Origin: Branchiostoma lanceolatum
Taxonomy: Eukaryota; Chordata; Leptocardii; Amphioxiformes; Branchiostomatidae
DNA: 64,000 nt
Direction: 5' to 3'
Assembly: GCF_035083965.1 (NCBI RefSeq)
Contig: NC_089726.1
Span: 12,095,501-12,159,500, forward strand
Positions 12,293-23,642 of the stretch are shown here, in pieces. A program made the translations under genes and the position numbers. How positions within the stretch are numbered: the first letter of the stretch is position 1; each line of letters begins with the position of its first letter. The notes beneath the pieces are model-generated. The model searched no databases and had not been told where the DNA came from. It worked only from the letters and a program-made list of their open reading frames with translations.

Positions 12293-14015
12293 CACAGCTG
12301 GGGATAGTGCCAGGACTTGTAGACCGTGAAACACTGTGCTGTCATAGTTGTAAATATATACAGTATGCAATATATACAAAAGTGCCACTTGAAGTGGTTT
12401 CATGTGACGAGCTTGTGGACATTGATAAGAAATATGACGAACTTAGCAATAATCAGAAGCCAGCTTAAGGGTTGGATGATTACATTTGTTTCTAGTATGG
12501 AACTGGTACAAAAGGGATGGATGATGTGAGAGAGGGGCATTTTTATATGAAAAAGTTTACAGAGTCATAAAAGGAAACAAATGTAGACATGTGACAGATT
12601 TTGTGTCCCCTATAAGGCCATAGATTGACAGTGCTAATGACCAACCTTGTACTTATACTGCATATATTAGAAATAAGTTGCTTTCGTATACAATGGTCAA
12701 ACCTCTATGCAGTAGTAGATTGAGTGCTTAAATGCCAAAGGCTTTTCAACGTGTCATAGACATAAGTTACTGTGTGTGCTTGAAAAGCAGGGAAGCATGC
12801 AACTGATGTCACCCAACAGCAGAGACCTATGATGTATCAAATATGTATGACAATTTCTGGCATAGGACAACAATGCCATTGATATGATATGTATACCTTT
12901 CAAATAGTTTCTGCTGGTTAGCAGTGGAGAGTGTCATTAATTTCTACATTTTTATTAGTCTCTTTTAGTTTTACAGAAGTCTTGACATATACAGTATCAG
13001 AAAAATAGAACATCACTTTTCAAAACTCAGAAATTTCTAACACTGGAATATTTCTTATGAACAAAGTGACATTTTGCAAAAAGTATAGCATTTCAGTTAA
13101 TTTTGTTTATACTTTACTTTACTTGATGGTTTTAGTGTACATAACTTCTATGAAAGTCCTAGAAGATTTTTGACATGATACGGACCTTGAAAAGAAAGTT
13201 GAATGCACATTACCTTGGAAATAAGGTCCAAGATCGTTGTGTCATGTATTGTTTTGACTTGCATGTTTGTAGAGCTTGTGGTATGTATACAGTTTCTAAA
13301 GCTCTCTTTATTGTTGTTGGCTTTTTTTACATACTCTGTACATGCAGTAGACAAACTCTATACATAAGTCTTAAATGTTGTTTTTTCTTTTGCTGAGAAT
13401 TTCTACCACTGCAGTAACCATAAGATACTAACAATATCCTCTTCATGATCAACGTTCATGTATTTTACATGCAGTGCAGACCTGTGGGATGTAGCATACA
13501 GCTATGACTTCTTTTGCCAATGATCATGTAGCAGACTACATTTTTAACTGTGCCAGAGTGGAGTGAATATCAGGTCGCATACTTTAGACTCCATGGTCTA
13601 ACACTGTCACAAAGTACACAGTGGATGCCAGTGTAGGTTTTAAGTGTAGACATCTTTTATTGTGGGGTTGCCATATCTTAACCTTGGTGCAATGAGCTAA
13701 AAGTGGTGCTGTGGTGTCTAACAAAAATGGCTGGCAGTATAAAACTCTTGGTCAAGTCTGTACATACATGTAGTGCTACTGCAGTCAGCCTGGAAATGAT
13801 GATGCCTAATTGAGATTTTTTATTACAATATATCTTTAAAGGTCTTTATATCATCCCTCTTTTGAGGGATACATTCCGTACATGTGTATATGGTTAAGAT
13901 TATTGGAATCATTAAAGTTTTATGTTGAAGGTACCACAACATCTCCTGTCTCGATGATGGTTTTGACGAAAGAGTACAAGATTTAAAATGACTGATATGA
14001 GCCCATCAAAACATT
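12293..14015. other. TASOR 3' UTR and convergent intergenic spacer
   Basis: This is AT-rich non-coding sequence after the TASOR stop codon. An ATTAAA at 13911-13916 is the best poly(A) signal candidate seen for the + strand gene, giving a 3' UTR of about 1.6 kb. The properdin-like gene ends from the other side, so the two transcripts converge within a few hundred bases. No other gene was seen. Confidence 0.5.
13911..13916 (+). other. Candidate poly(A) signal of the TASOR-like gene
   Basis: ATTAAA hexamer about 1.6 kb after the stop codon, the first good match noticed downstream. Confidence 0.4.
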
Positions 14016-14021
14016 TTTATT
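14016..14021 (-). other. Candidate poly(A) signal of the properdin-like gene
   Basis: TTTATT on the + strand reads AATAAA on the - strand, about 0.7 kb beyond the properdin-like stop codon at 14705. This places the two convergent 3' ends about 100 bp apart. Confidence 0.4.
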
Positions 14022-14704
14022 CATACTTTAATTTCTTGGCTGCAGTATACTATACTATGACATCAATCTCGGGATATGAGCATTTCCCACGCTGCGTCGG
14101 ATACACTCCCTTGTGTCTGTGGACCAAGCTGAGAGGTTCTGACAAATGAGAATGGATTATTTGTATGCCAAAAATGACTGATATTTATATTCCTACAAGC
14201 ACATTCATTTAGCATAATCTTTGAACTGGCCATGGAGCCTTACATCTCGAAATTGCACATAAAGATTTAAAACGTATACGAACTACTAGTATTAGTAATG
14301 CACATGAAAAGATATGGATGTTACTTGAAGGGGGACAACAGGTGGGGAGAGGAACACAAAAATAACGTATCATTCGTCAGCTTCCCTGTGGCAACGAATA
14401 CTATATGTACAAAATACGTTCGTTAAACCGCCTCTATCAAATTACATTGCACATTACATGACAACCCCGTGTCATCATGACAGAGCGTAGGTGACTGGGG
14501 GTTCAACACTTAAAGCTTTTGAATTTGAGTTCAATCCGTCAACATAACTTTTTAAAGCCAGATTGCTAAAGAGGACGTAGAGTAGCTGTAATAGGTTTGG
14601 ACGTCAGGCTATCCTTTCAATACTTCTGTTCGCTATATCCTCTCCACTTCGTTGTCTCAATATCAATGTATAAATTCTATATCTGTTCGGTCTGGTCTAG
14701 CTGG

Positions 14705-17700
14705 CTACTCTCCATCACCGCTCCCACTTCCGCTGCCATCGACATAATCCTCGTCGTCGTTCGCGGCGGCGTCACACGACCTGGTCCCGGGACAGACGCG
14801 GGGCTGCGCCGCAGCTCCAGCGCACTTCTCCCCGTTATTCTGCGGGGCAGGGTTGTCGCATCGCCGTGTCCGCTGCTGGATCCCCCGCCCGCAGGTCGTC
14901 GAACATGGACCCCACTTGCCCCATCGGCTCCACTGGCCGTTAACTGTACACAAAGAGAGTAAGATCCTCAGAATTTCTAAATGCCGTCATTACGCAACCC
15001 TACATTATATAGACATAGTAAGTGGTTACGGGTCTTACGACCTTACATCAACTAACTTTACCATTATACTACAAAATGGAAAAGAATATCTTACGACACA
15101 TGATAACCCTACGCGTCGGTTGAAAGTTTGGAGACCTGGCAAAAATTACAGTGACTATGACTTACCGACGCCCGGTCTTCTGTCCTCTTCGCTATTGTCG
15201 TCCTCTTCATCTCTCCCATCGTCCTCCCCATCTCCACTTCCGCTCCCGCCCACCATGTCTTCGTCATCTCCGTCTTCCCCGAAGCCAGGGATGTCGCCAC
15301 TGCCTTGTTCCTATGGAAACGCACGAGATTAGCTTTTGGATGACATCATCAGTGCGCTCATAAAAAAAAGACCCTCCGTACATGACGAGAAAGTACCAAA
15401 TGGGAAATATGTCATGCTGTAGCCTTGCAGAAGAGACACTATTGCCAAGTAGTGGGGTAACAATGACTGTAGTTGTAGAAGTGAAACTTGTTTGATAGTT
15501 ATACACGCGGCGCTAATGTGGTAGCCATGAGTGTAGTTAAGTTGCCAACTTCGTGATACCAGTTGAATACAGAAATGGAAGACTTACAATACATACAAGT
15601 AGACTGAACCAATGTATTTAGTGGGGAAATGTGTGCAGTTTCTGTTCTTAAGATATGGGCTAAAGACGTATCTTGCCGACTCACCTGGTCGCAGCCATCT
15701 CCGTCACCCCCTTCACAGCCAGACCCTTCTGTGCGTGAAGAAAAAGTGAAATGTGGTAAACAAATCAAATATAGCGTTTGCGTGCATGCTTTTCCAAAAA
15801 AGCTGCCATCCATTATAATTTCAACGTATATGTTTTCATCAGGGGATGAACTTCATCCCACGTGGTTTCTGTCTTTATGGCGAAGCATTCTTAGTCATGG
15901 TTGGATCAGTCACGTATGGAAATCATCAAAAGACTATATATACTATATAAACTGAATCATGCCCATACCTTCAGGCTCTACAACCCCTCCGCCGTCTCCT
16001 CCGTCCGGACACTGTGGCGGCAGGCCGTGGCACCGCCTGTGACCCACCGCCACCTGCGGGCAGTCTCGGCCCCCATGCCTCGGAGTCGGGTTGTTGCACT
16101 GCCGTACGCGCTGTTGGAACGCCACGCCGCAGGTCTGGGAGCAGGGCCCCCACTGGCCCCAGTGACTCCATCCTCCGTCAACTGCAACAGCGGAGTGTAT
16201 AGATTTATCTTTTCGTCCCCTCCTAATATCTTAGTAATTTTCAAGCAGATCTATGGTCATTATCGATGACAAGGCAGCTACATTGTATCAAAAGGGCCAA
16301 CCAGTATCCCTGGACTGTGGCTTTCAATACTGGTTGGCCACCTTTTTTTAATTCATTTTTTATTCTGTCATGTTTACCCAGGGTAGCTCTGCTCAGTAAT
16401 TACCACTGCTTTACAGAGGGGCCCTGCGCGTTACATAAAATAACCGATAATACAAACAGAAATATCAACATATAGAAATAATGATAATATATAGTAAATG
16501 AATGATAACAATCATAGTACAAATCATAATACAAATCATAATACAAGTCAAATCATAATTCAATCCGTTCCTTGTCGTCATTGAGTGATCAGAGGCCCCT
16601 TTGATACTGCCTTGCCACCGATAGATCTGCTTGACGATTACTTGAAGACTACCACGTAATCAATGCAAAATAGCTTCAGCTCCATATGAATCTAGATGAA
16701 GTATGACTTGGTGGATCATAATGCGGATCTACATGTACAACAGCAACAACAACAGTAAACATTTTACCTGCAGCCGGACATGCTGGGAGACCACGGCACT
16801 GTTTGGTCTTGGTGTTCTTTCCCTCGCACTCACTCCCTCCGTTTTGAGGTTCGGGGTTGTCACATTTGCGCAAGCTCGACTGGATGCTGTTTCTACCGCA
16901 AGTCTCCGAGCATGCGCCCCAGGGGCCCCACTCACCCCACTGACCGTCCACTGTAGGCAAGATTTTCGTTTCCATAAAAGCAGCCCATCTCTGGCGTTTA
17001 CAACTTACATGTACATATGTATCTTGACGAAACATGTGCCATTAGTTGTATGTAGTTGATCATGAGTAATAGTTGCTGCTGTGACTGTTGAAGAAGCTAA
17101 GGCAATTGCGACTATAATTTTCAAAACATACATCCAATACGCAGGGAGAACTGAAACGACGTCAAAAAAAGAATGCAGGTCATTTTCACAGTACCTGGGC
17201 AGCCTCTGACGTTGATGCAGTCACGTGACTCGATGAGCTGCCCCCTGCAGAATTTGCCGCCGAACTTCGGGCGGGGGTTCCTGCAGGCCCGTGAGCGGAC
17301 CTGGTACCCCACCTGTCCCGTACACGCCTTGGCCGAGCAGCGGCCCCACTGAGACCAGGCCGACCAGCCGCCGTCAACTGTACAAGGGCACAACGAACAG
17401 GCATGTTCTTTCGTTAGACAAAAAAGCGCAATGTTTGCAGGCATAAATACCGGTCTCCACTATGCTATCACCTTCAAACATCTTCGAAAATGTGACTAGT
17501 TGTGATAACGTAAAAGATCTTTAGTATATCGTTAGGATTATGTGTTATAACCTTCACCGACCTGGGCAGTTGGGCACCCGTGTGTTCTTGCACTCCATGA
17601 ACTGTGAATCCCCGCCATCGTTTGGTGGACACTCCCGTCCGCCGAACTGTGGGACTGGACTGTCACAAACGCGCGTGCGCTCTACTACCCCTGTCCCGCA

Positions 17701-20700
17701 CGTCACGCTGCAGCTGGACCAGCGGCCCCATTGCCCCCACTGCCCATCGACTGGGGAAGTAGATAAGGTGTGAATTAAAGGCGGGTCGGAAAACTGATAT
17801 CAAAAACCGAAATTTCCGCTGTAGTATCGTAGAAAGCCGCTAGGGGGCCCAAAATCTAACCGTTTCTTGATTTTGCCAACCCCTTCCAACAAACCAACTA
17901 TCATAAAGATCCATTGACGATTTCTCGAGTTATGCTTTTCACAAACACACGCACCCCAAAACATGGCCTTCTTGACGACGGCAAAGACACACTTCTGGTT
18001 CGAGAAACAATTTTGTAATCATAGAATCTGTGAATCAAATCATCATAAACCTAGCAAAACAAGGTATCTATTGGCTGATGACAGTTTCAGTACATGTACA
18101 GGTACTCACTAGGACACGGGTCCACGTTACATTGCTGTCTGTCACGTTTCTTCCCCACACAGTTCTGTCCACCGAACTGGGGCTCCGGACTGTCACATTC
18201 CCTCCTCCTGCTGCGCATGGACTCGCCGCAGGTGGCGCTGCAGGCACCAAAAGGACCCCACGGTCCCCATTGGCCGTGAACTTGAAAGAAGAACATGTAA
18301 GGTTTGATAACTTCTACAGTGGGATCGTGATCAGCGAGCTATTTTAAAGACAGAAAACCCAGAAGGGTGGGGAAAATGCTTGACAGGTCTTCCGTGGTGC
18401 CCCAACGGTCAAATAGTTAGACTAAGAGATAGATGAGATGAGACGAGATGAGAGAAAATTTGACGCATAACAATGAGATTTGTTTGTTTGAATTTTTCAG
18501 ATATTTACTAAATATTGTTGAGATGGCTCTTATATTGAGACCGTGCGTTTCTAACTTAAGCATTTGGATTCCCCGCCTCTCCGTTTAATCAAGGATGTTT
18601 AAAAACAAAGATACTCAGCAAATACAACCATGAGGATGCTTACTCGGACAGGGTCCCTGGTCGCACCTGCGCAGCTGTAGCGGTTCCCCCTCGCAGTCCC
18701 TCCCCTCGTGCTGGGGGGCGGGGCGGTCACACAGCCGCACCCTCTGGTGTAACCCCGCCCCGCACGACACGCTGCACTGGCCCCACTCCGCCCACTCGCC
18801 CCAACCACCGTCAACTGTACATGTGGAAACCAGATGGGGGTTAGAAGTGTATGATATAATGTCCAGGAAGATATTTAATATATATGTATCTGCGTCCTTA
18901 CTTATATGCTGTATCTAAAAGTTTAGATTGTTTAGTATTTTTTTCTCCTCTATCAATGTATCAAGTGGTATCATTAAGACTGCCGATAGGACTTAAAACC
19001 GCGGCGACTTTGGTGACACCAGCGTAGTACAAGCACCACTGACATATGCCCACCACCACCCATTTTAGTGCACAATTTTTGCATGATATACTAACCTGGG
19101 CAGGGATCCTGGTCACATGGTCGCACCTGTGTGTCGGGTCCCTCACAGTTGGCCGGGTCGCCCAGACACCGCCTCCGCCTGAAGTGCCACCCCTGGCCGC
19201 AGGTGGTAGTGCAACCCTCCCAGCCACCCCACTCGGTCCAACCTGGGCCATGGACGGAAGCCAAAGAAAAATCATAAGCACTTGAGCATTTTAAACATTT
19301 TCCTTGCAACGTTAGCTAGTGTGGCGCCATCGATTATGATCTTGCATGCGATGTTGTCTTCTCACCTTACCTATTAAACTAAAGATAACCGAGGATAATC
19401 ATTTCCTTGTCTGAAACGTATTGATTTCTGTATCTGCCAGTTTATCTATAATTTGATCTATTCAGTCCATTAACCAAAACAAAACTGCTCGTTATGCCAA
19501 TATACTGTAGGTAGGGAGGTAGTTGGTATCAACTATACTGAAATGAAGCCAAATAGATCACACGCACCTTCCCTTTCTTCCTCCACATCGCCCCTGATTT
19601 CTGCACAGGGTACACATCTCTTTCCCTTCAGGTTCCTAGAATATCCCTGCGCCAAGGGCTCCAGACCGCAGCACTCCTCTGCACTGCCATATTCTCCATC
19701 CGCCTCTATCTCCTCGGAACATCTTCTTGTGGCAGGGTCGAACTTTCGCCAGCACACTTTAGCTCCTAAACATTGGGAGAGATTTTGCAATAACAGGCTG
19801 TTTTCAATTTTTCTCCCCGTATCTGCTTGGAGATCAGGCTGAAACGAATCCAACTTCCAAGAAGACACTTGATATCGTTCTCAGATGTTGGATCGGCCGA
19901 ATTTCGCAAGATATGAATGATATGTGCCGAATCTTTGATATGCTAAAAATATGACTAAATACATGACTATATGATGTATCATGGTAAATGACGAAACGCC
20001 AGTAGACTAAATGCCGTAGCCAATGACAATGACATATTGGATAGATTTTTCTAAAACTGTTAAGCTACAAAGTCAACATCTAGTGACTGTTGTGACAAGT
20101 GCAAATCACGAAATAATTGATATAAGTTGTTTATCCTTGTAATCGCTCCCAATTGTCTCGAGAGATTTATTGTGTACTTAGCTGATGGTGGCCTGTCGAG
20201 ACATTTAAATAACGCACTCCTAAAATACACACCCGTAATGAGGAACAGTCGTCTTTATGTGGACCGATGTAATGCTAATGTCGATGGACAAAATCGCCAC
20301 TATTTAGCTAAAAGAGAATTGAAAACTCTTGTGGCTGTCTTTTCTTGGAAAATAGGTGCGGCCGTGATTTAGAGGGGGTTTCCCCACAGCTGCTCTTCCT
20401 CAATCTTTTGAATGTACCGTACGTTTCCATGTTGCACGCGTTATCGGTGAGAGTAAGGCTTGCAGGAATTTTAGGGAATGAGAGTTATCGAAACTCATAC
20501 CTGGCCATGGAACATAGCCAGATCTGTTACTAAGTCTCCACAGGGGGAAATTAGTCACTCTAGCGAGGGGGATCGATTGGGACAACCAAAGATGGAGAAC
20601 AAGAGTTTTGCCTATAACTCGGTAATTATATCTTAATCAACAAAACGCTTATCGACTTTTCGTTCCCACTATCGTTGAATTACTCCAATTCATCAGGGAG

Positions 20701-21965
20701 GGTCGACGACAGCTGATACATGTTACCTACTAGGCTAGTCGGGTGGACCACCGTAAACAATTTACACGCGAATTAAAGTTAATGTGCAAAGATAGCTGGT
20801 GGTTAGATACTGTAAACCTTTGAGAAGGGGAAAGAGACCCACGATTTTATCATGAAATAAAAAGTACGCACAACCTTCACCCAATCCACATGCCTGTTAT
20901 CCCCAAATGTGGACTCACCCGGTCACCATGGCGACGGAGCCCGGGTGGGGGGTGAACGCCCCTGGCTGAGCGCGGAACAGGAAGAATCTGTCCCGTCAGA
21001 TAAAATCCGAGGACATTCCAAGATGGCAACCGTAATCTTGGAAAGTACACGGTCTGCACGTGCTCACAAGTGATCAGTGTCTTAAAGTCGTAAAAGTGAT
21101 AGAAGTAGCGCGAAAGTATCAAACTCACCCTTCAGGCACTTTACACAAAATACAAATTCATTTAAGTTTTTAAGAGATGCTCTTAGACTTTTTCACTGCA
21201 TGGATTATACATTGTATTCTAGTCCAATTATTGGGCGTAGACATATAAGCAAGGTAAGCTTATACAGGTGCAATTTGAGAAACAAGGAAATGCAACAAGG
21301 TGTGTAGAACAATAGGGGATTACGCAATGCTGTCCGTTTACCGAAACAACACTTAACGGACTGCATGCGGTGGCTCGACAATAGCTTGTACTAATCTTTT
21401 ATGGGAATTTCAAACGGTACAGAACGTCTTCTGGTTTTTGTTGCGTTTTTTCTTAATTTACAAACGTAACAACACGATATGCTAAGCAAACATCAAGTAT
21501 TTTTCCCATTTGGGGCGCAACAACTCCAATATTCTTGGAATCAGGAGGTATTGAAATAGGAACTTATCCTTGCCGATTCATCCAAGAAATTGTGCCGTTT
21601 CCTTGTCATTAGTTTTTAGATTTTGTCACGTTGTAACACCAAATCATTGATAGCTGGAAACTACGATCCGGTAAACTTTTTTCCCACAATCTTACATGTA
21701 ACGTCAGAAAATAACAACGAAGGCTCTCGATCTACCAATCCAGTCAGTCCCGTAGATAGTACCATAAAGTCATGATGAATAACACATCATATAAACCTTT
21801 ATCTCGGCTATTGATTTCTATTCTACATGTAGTATGAATACATAAAGCATCATAACTGTGTGATTTAGAAAGTAGAAGCGGCGGTTGGTTACACTTACCT
21901 GACACGGCGTTCAGTGTCAAACAAGCGGCGCACAGAAAAGGCAACAACAGTCTTATTTCAGCCAT
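14705..21965 (-). CDS. CFP: Properdin-like secreted protein with eight thrombospondin type-1 repeats
   Basis: Properdin stabilises the alternative-pathway C3 convertase in plasma. Exons on the - strand: 21899-21965, 19568-19765, 19096-19242, 18644-18814, 18110-18280, 17562-17750, 17195-17377, 16768-16950, 15969-16181, 15685-15728, 15166-15310 and 14705-14943. They total 1950 nt (649 aa). Residues 1-23 are a signal peptide (MAEIRLLLPFLCAACLTLNA). Residues about 24-88 form a cysteine domain (VCWRKFDP, EECCGLEPLA, KRCVPC) with the layout of the properdin N-terminal TB-like domain. Seven one-exon TSRs follow (about 89-507), then an acidic Gly/Ser/Asp/Glu linker (about 508-570), an eighth TSR and an acidic SGSGSG tail. 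Each TSR starts with the Trp ladder WxxWxx(W/F), the C-mannosylation pattern. Human properdin has six full TSRs plus the N-terminal domain, so this one is longer. It could be a broader TSR-protein paralogue, but the N-terminal domain favours properdin. Confidence 0.8.
15166..15728 (-). other. Acidic Ser-Gly linker exons of the properdin-like gene
   Basis: Exons 15685-15728 and 15166-15310 encode about 63 residues dominated by Asp, Glu, Gly and Ser, including MVGGSGSGDGEDDG. Ser-Gly dipeptides next to acidic residues are the known context for xylosyltransferase attachment of glycosaminoglycan chains. The tail after TSR8 has the same character (DYVDGSGSGSGDGE). Glycosaminoglycan attachment is inferred, not shown. 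Confidence 0.6.
16270..16614. mobile_element. Small terminal-inverted-repeat element in a properdin intron
   Basis: The ends are imperfect inverted copies: CAAGGCAG then GTATCAAAAGGGCC at the left (with a 7-nt insertion), and GGCCCCTTTGATACTGCCTTG at the right. Inside is a perfect 13-bp inverted repeat (16295-16307 and 16327-16339, GGCCAACCAGTAT) and an AT-rich block with tandem AAATCATAATAC-like units near 16510-16560. It lies wholly in the intron between TSR6 and TSR7. No coding sequence was seen, so it would be non-autonomous. Confidence 0.5.
18427..18455. repeat. Short GATGA-type microsatellite
   Basis: Degenerate GATGAGAT/GAGACGAGAT repeat in an intron of the properdin-like gene. Confidence 0.6.
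19766..21898. other. Intron 1 of the properdin-like gene
   Basis: This 2.1-kb intron separates the signal-peptide exon from the N-terminal cysteine domain. Both junctions have good consensus (donor GTAAGT, acceptor TTTAG) and phase 1. No further exon or RNA gene was recognised. Confidence 0.6.
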
Positions 21966-23642
21966 AGCTCCCTGTACTGCCTACTCAGCCTAGAAACACC
22001 TTTGAGACAGTGAAGAGCAGTGAGCTCGCGAGTTTTGTACACTCACGGCGGGGAAATCACCGTTTCTTTTTTAGTCAACAGGAAGGATGACGTTGTCCGT
22101 GCAGAACAGGGAAGCTGAAGGGAAACCACGCGCGTGCTGGCCAAGCCGTAAACCGGAAGTCCCCTCTCTGACTTACCCCTAAACCGGAAGTTCTGACAAG
22201 ATGTTGGCAAGAGCGGATCAGTTGGGCTCTGACCTCTGTGAGGAACCTGGTGATTAGTAGTTAATCTCCAAGCAGATGCTTTAGGAAGATCGTTTGTGAC
22301 AAAAACGGCAAGCTAGGAGGAAGTTACGATTTTGCCTTGAGACACCTGCTTGGAGATTAATTACGATTTGGAAAAGTGACATCGCGCTTTCAATAACTAG
22401 AAGATGCGGTAAGCATTAGGGGGGGCTAGAAAAAGAATTCAGAAATATATCATTATCATCTGCTTTGATAATCCTTATTGAAATTTATTTTCTGATCAAT
22501 AAACAAACAACTGTAATCAAACTGTAAAACAAACATAAAATCTAAAATATGTGTAGTACTTGATAGGGATAACTTTGACATGTAATGTGGGCACAATGAA
22601 ACGCAAATGTATTTATGAATCAATATTTGTGATATTATTGACCAGTGTCTTCATACTAAGGACTTCACTACGTGATGTACTGTGAGCAATTTCCTACTAC
22701 GAGTTTTTTCAGCAAATCTATTGTTTAAAGCACGTAGCATTGTCTATGCGCCATGTAACGTTTAGACAAGATTTAAACATGGTGGTCTTTGTGTTCTGTA
22801 GAGAACGTTTTCGTCGGTGAAGAAGATAGCAGTACTAGTGTAAGTATAGTGTTCCTGAACAAGGCGCTCAGTATGCAGAAGTGGAGGTTGTGGTGAAGTC
22901 TTGCAGTTTTTAGACGCCAATAGAGCCAGTTATATATGGACAAACATGTTTATTCATCATCATCTGGTCGTGAAAGTGTTACGAATGTTTACATGTTTAT
23001 TACTCAACAGCATATGACATGTAGTAGTCTACTTTGATACTTGACAAACTGCACATGTGACATAACGTTGAATCCTTTGGTGAATGTGTACTAATTTATA
23101 TATTATGATGGTTTCAGGAAAGCATCTAAAACTCATACATATGAAGTATATACATATCCGTATTTTGGATTGACTTTGGGCAGAGTATACGTATCGCGCG
23201 ATTGTTTAATTCACAAACACGTGACAGTTACAGTTTTAAAACTAGCCGAAATGGATACATGCGCCCGTTTGCAACAAGCAATGTGGCTATCATAAAAAGA
23301 CTTTCCGTTTAATCATTAACTACTATCACATACAGTGATTAAAACCAAACTGGTATCTAAGATTCCTGTAGATCAGTACGGATATGTAAAACACGCTAAA
23401 CGCATACCCATAGAACGTTAGACATACATGTCTTGAGATATCTGTAGCGTATTAACTTTGTTACAGATGATAGTGAAAACACGTCTGGACAAATTGTTGT
23501 GTCAGTGCAAACAATCTACAGAAAGTGCGGCAAACTCATCAATAAGGGACGAGCGGCGTGTGAACAAAACACTGCTGTAGAAATCTTGTTACATATTGTA
23601 ATCCATTAGAGCCATATTACTATAAACATAGAAGTGGACGTC
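21966..23642. other. Spacer between the properdin-like gene and the IL-17-receptor-like gene
   Basis: This stretch holds the properdin-like promoter and 5' UTR near 21970-22200 and the 3' UTR of the IL-17-receptor-like gene. AATAAA hexamers on the - strand at 22949-22954 and 22996-23001 are candidate poly(A) signals for the receptor. A small inverted-repeat element lies at 22257-22364. No other gene was seen. Confidence 0.5.
22257..22364. mobile_element. Fold-back/MITE-like element with CTCCAAGCAG ends
   Basis: Arms at 22257-22275 and 22346-22364 are 19-bp inverted repeats with one mismatch (GTAGTTAATCTCCAAGCAG). The body is about 70 bp and non-coding. The CTCCAAGCAG core also occurs at the ends of the structures at 31919-32108 and, in part, at 49989-50150, which suggests a related family. 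Confidence 0.6.
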
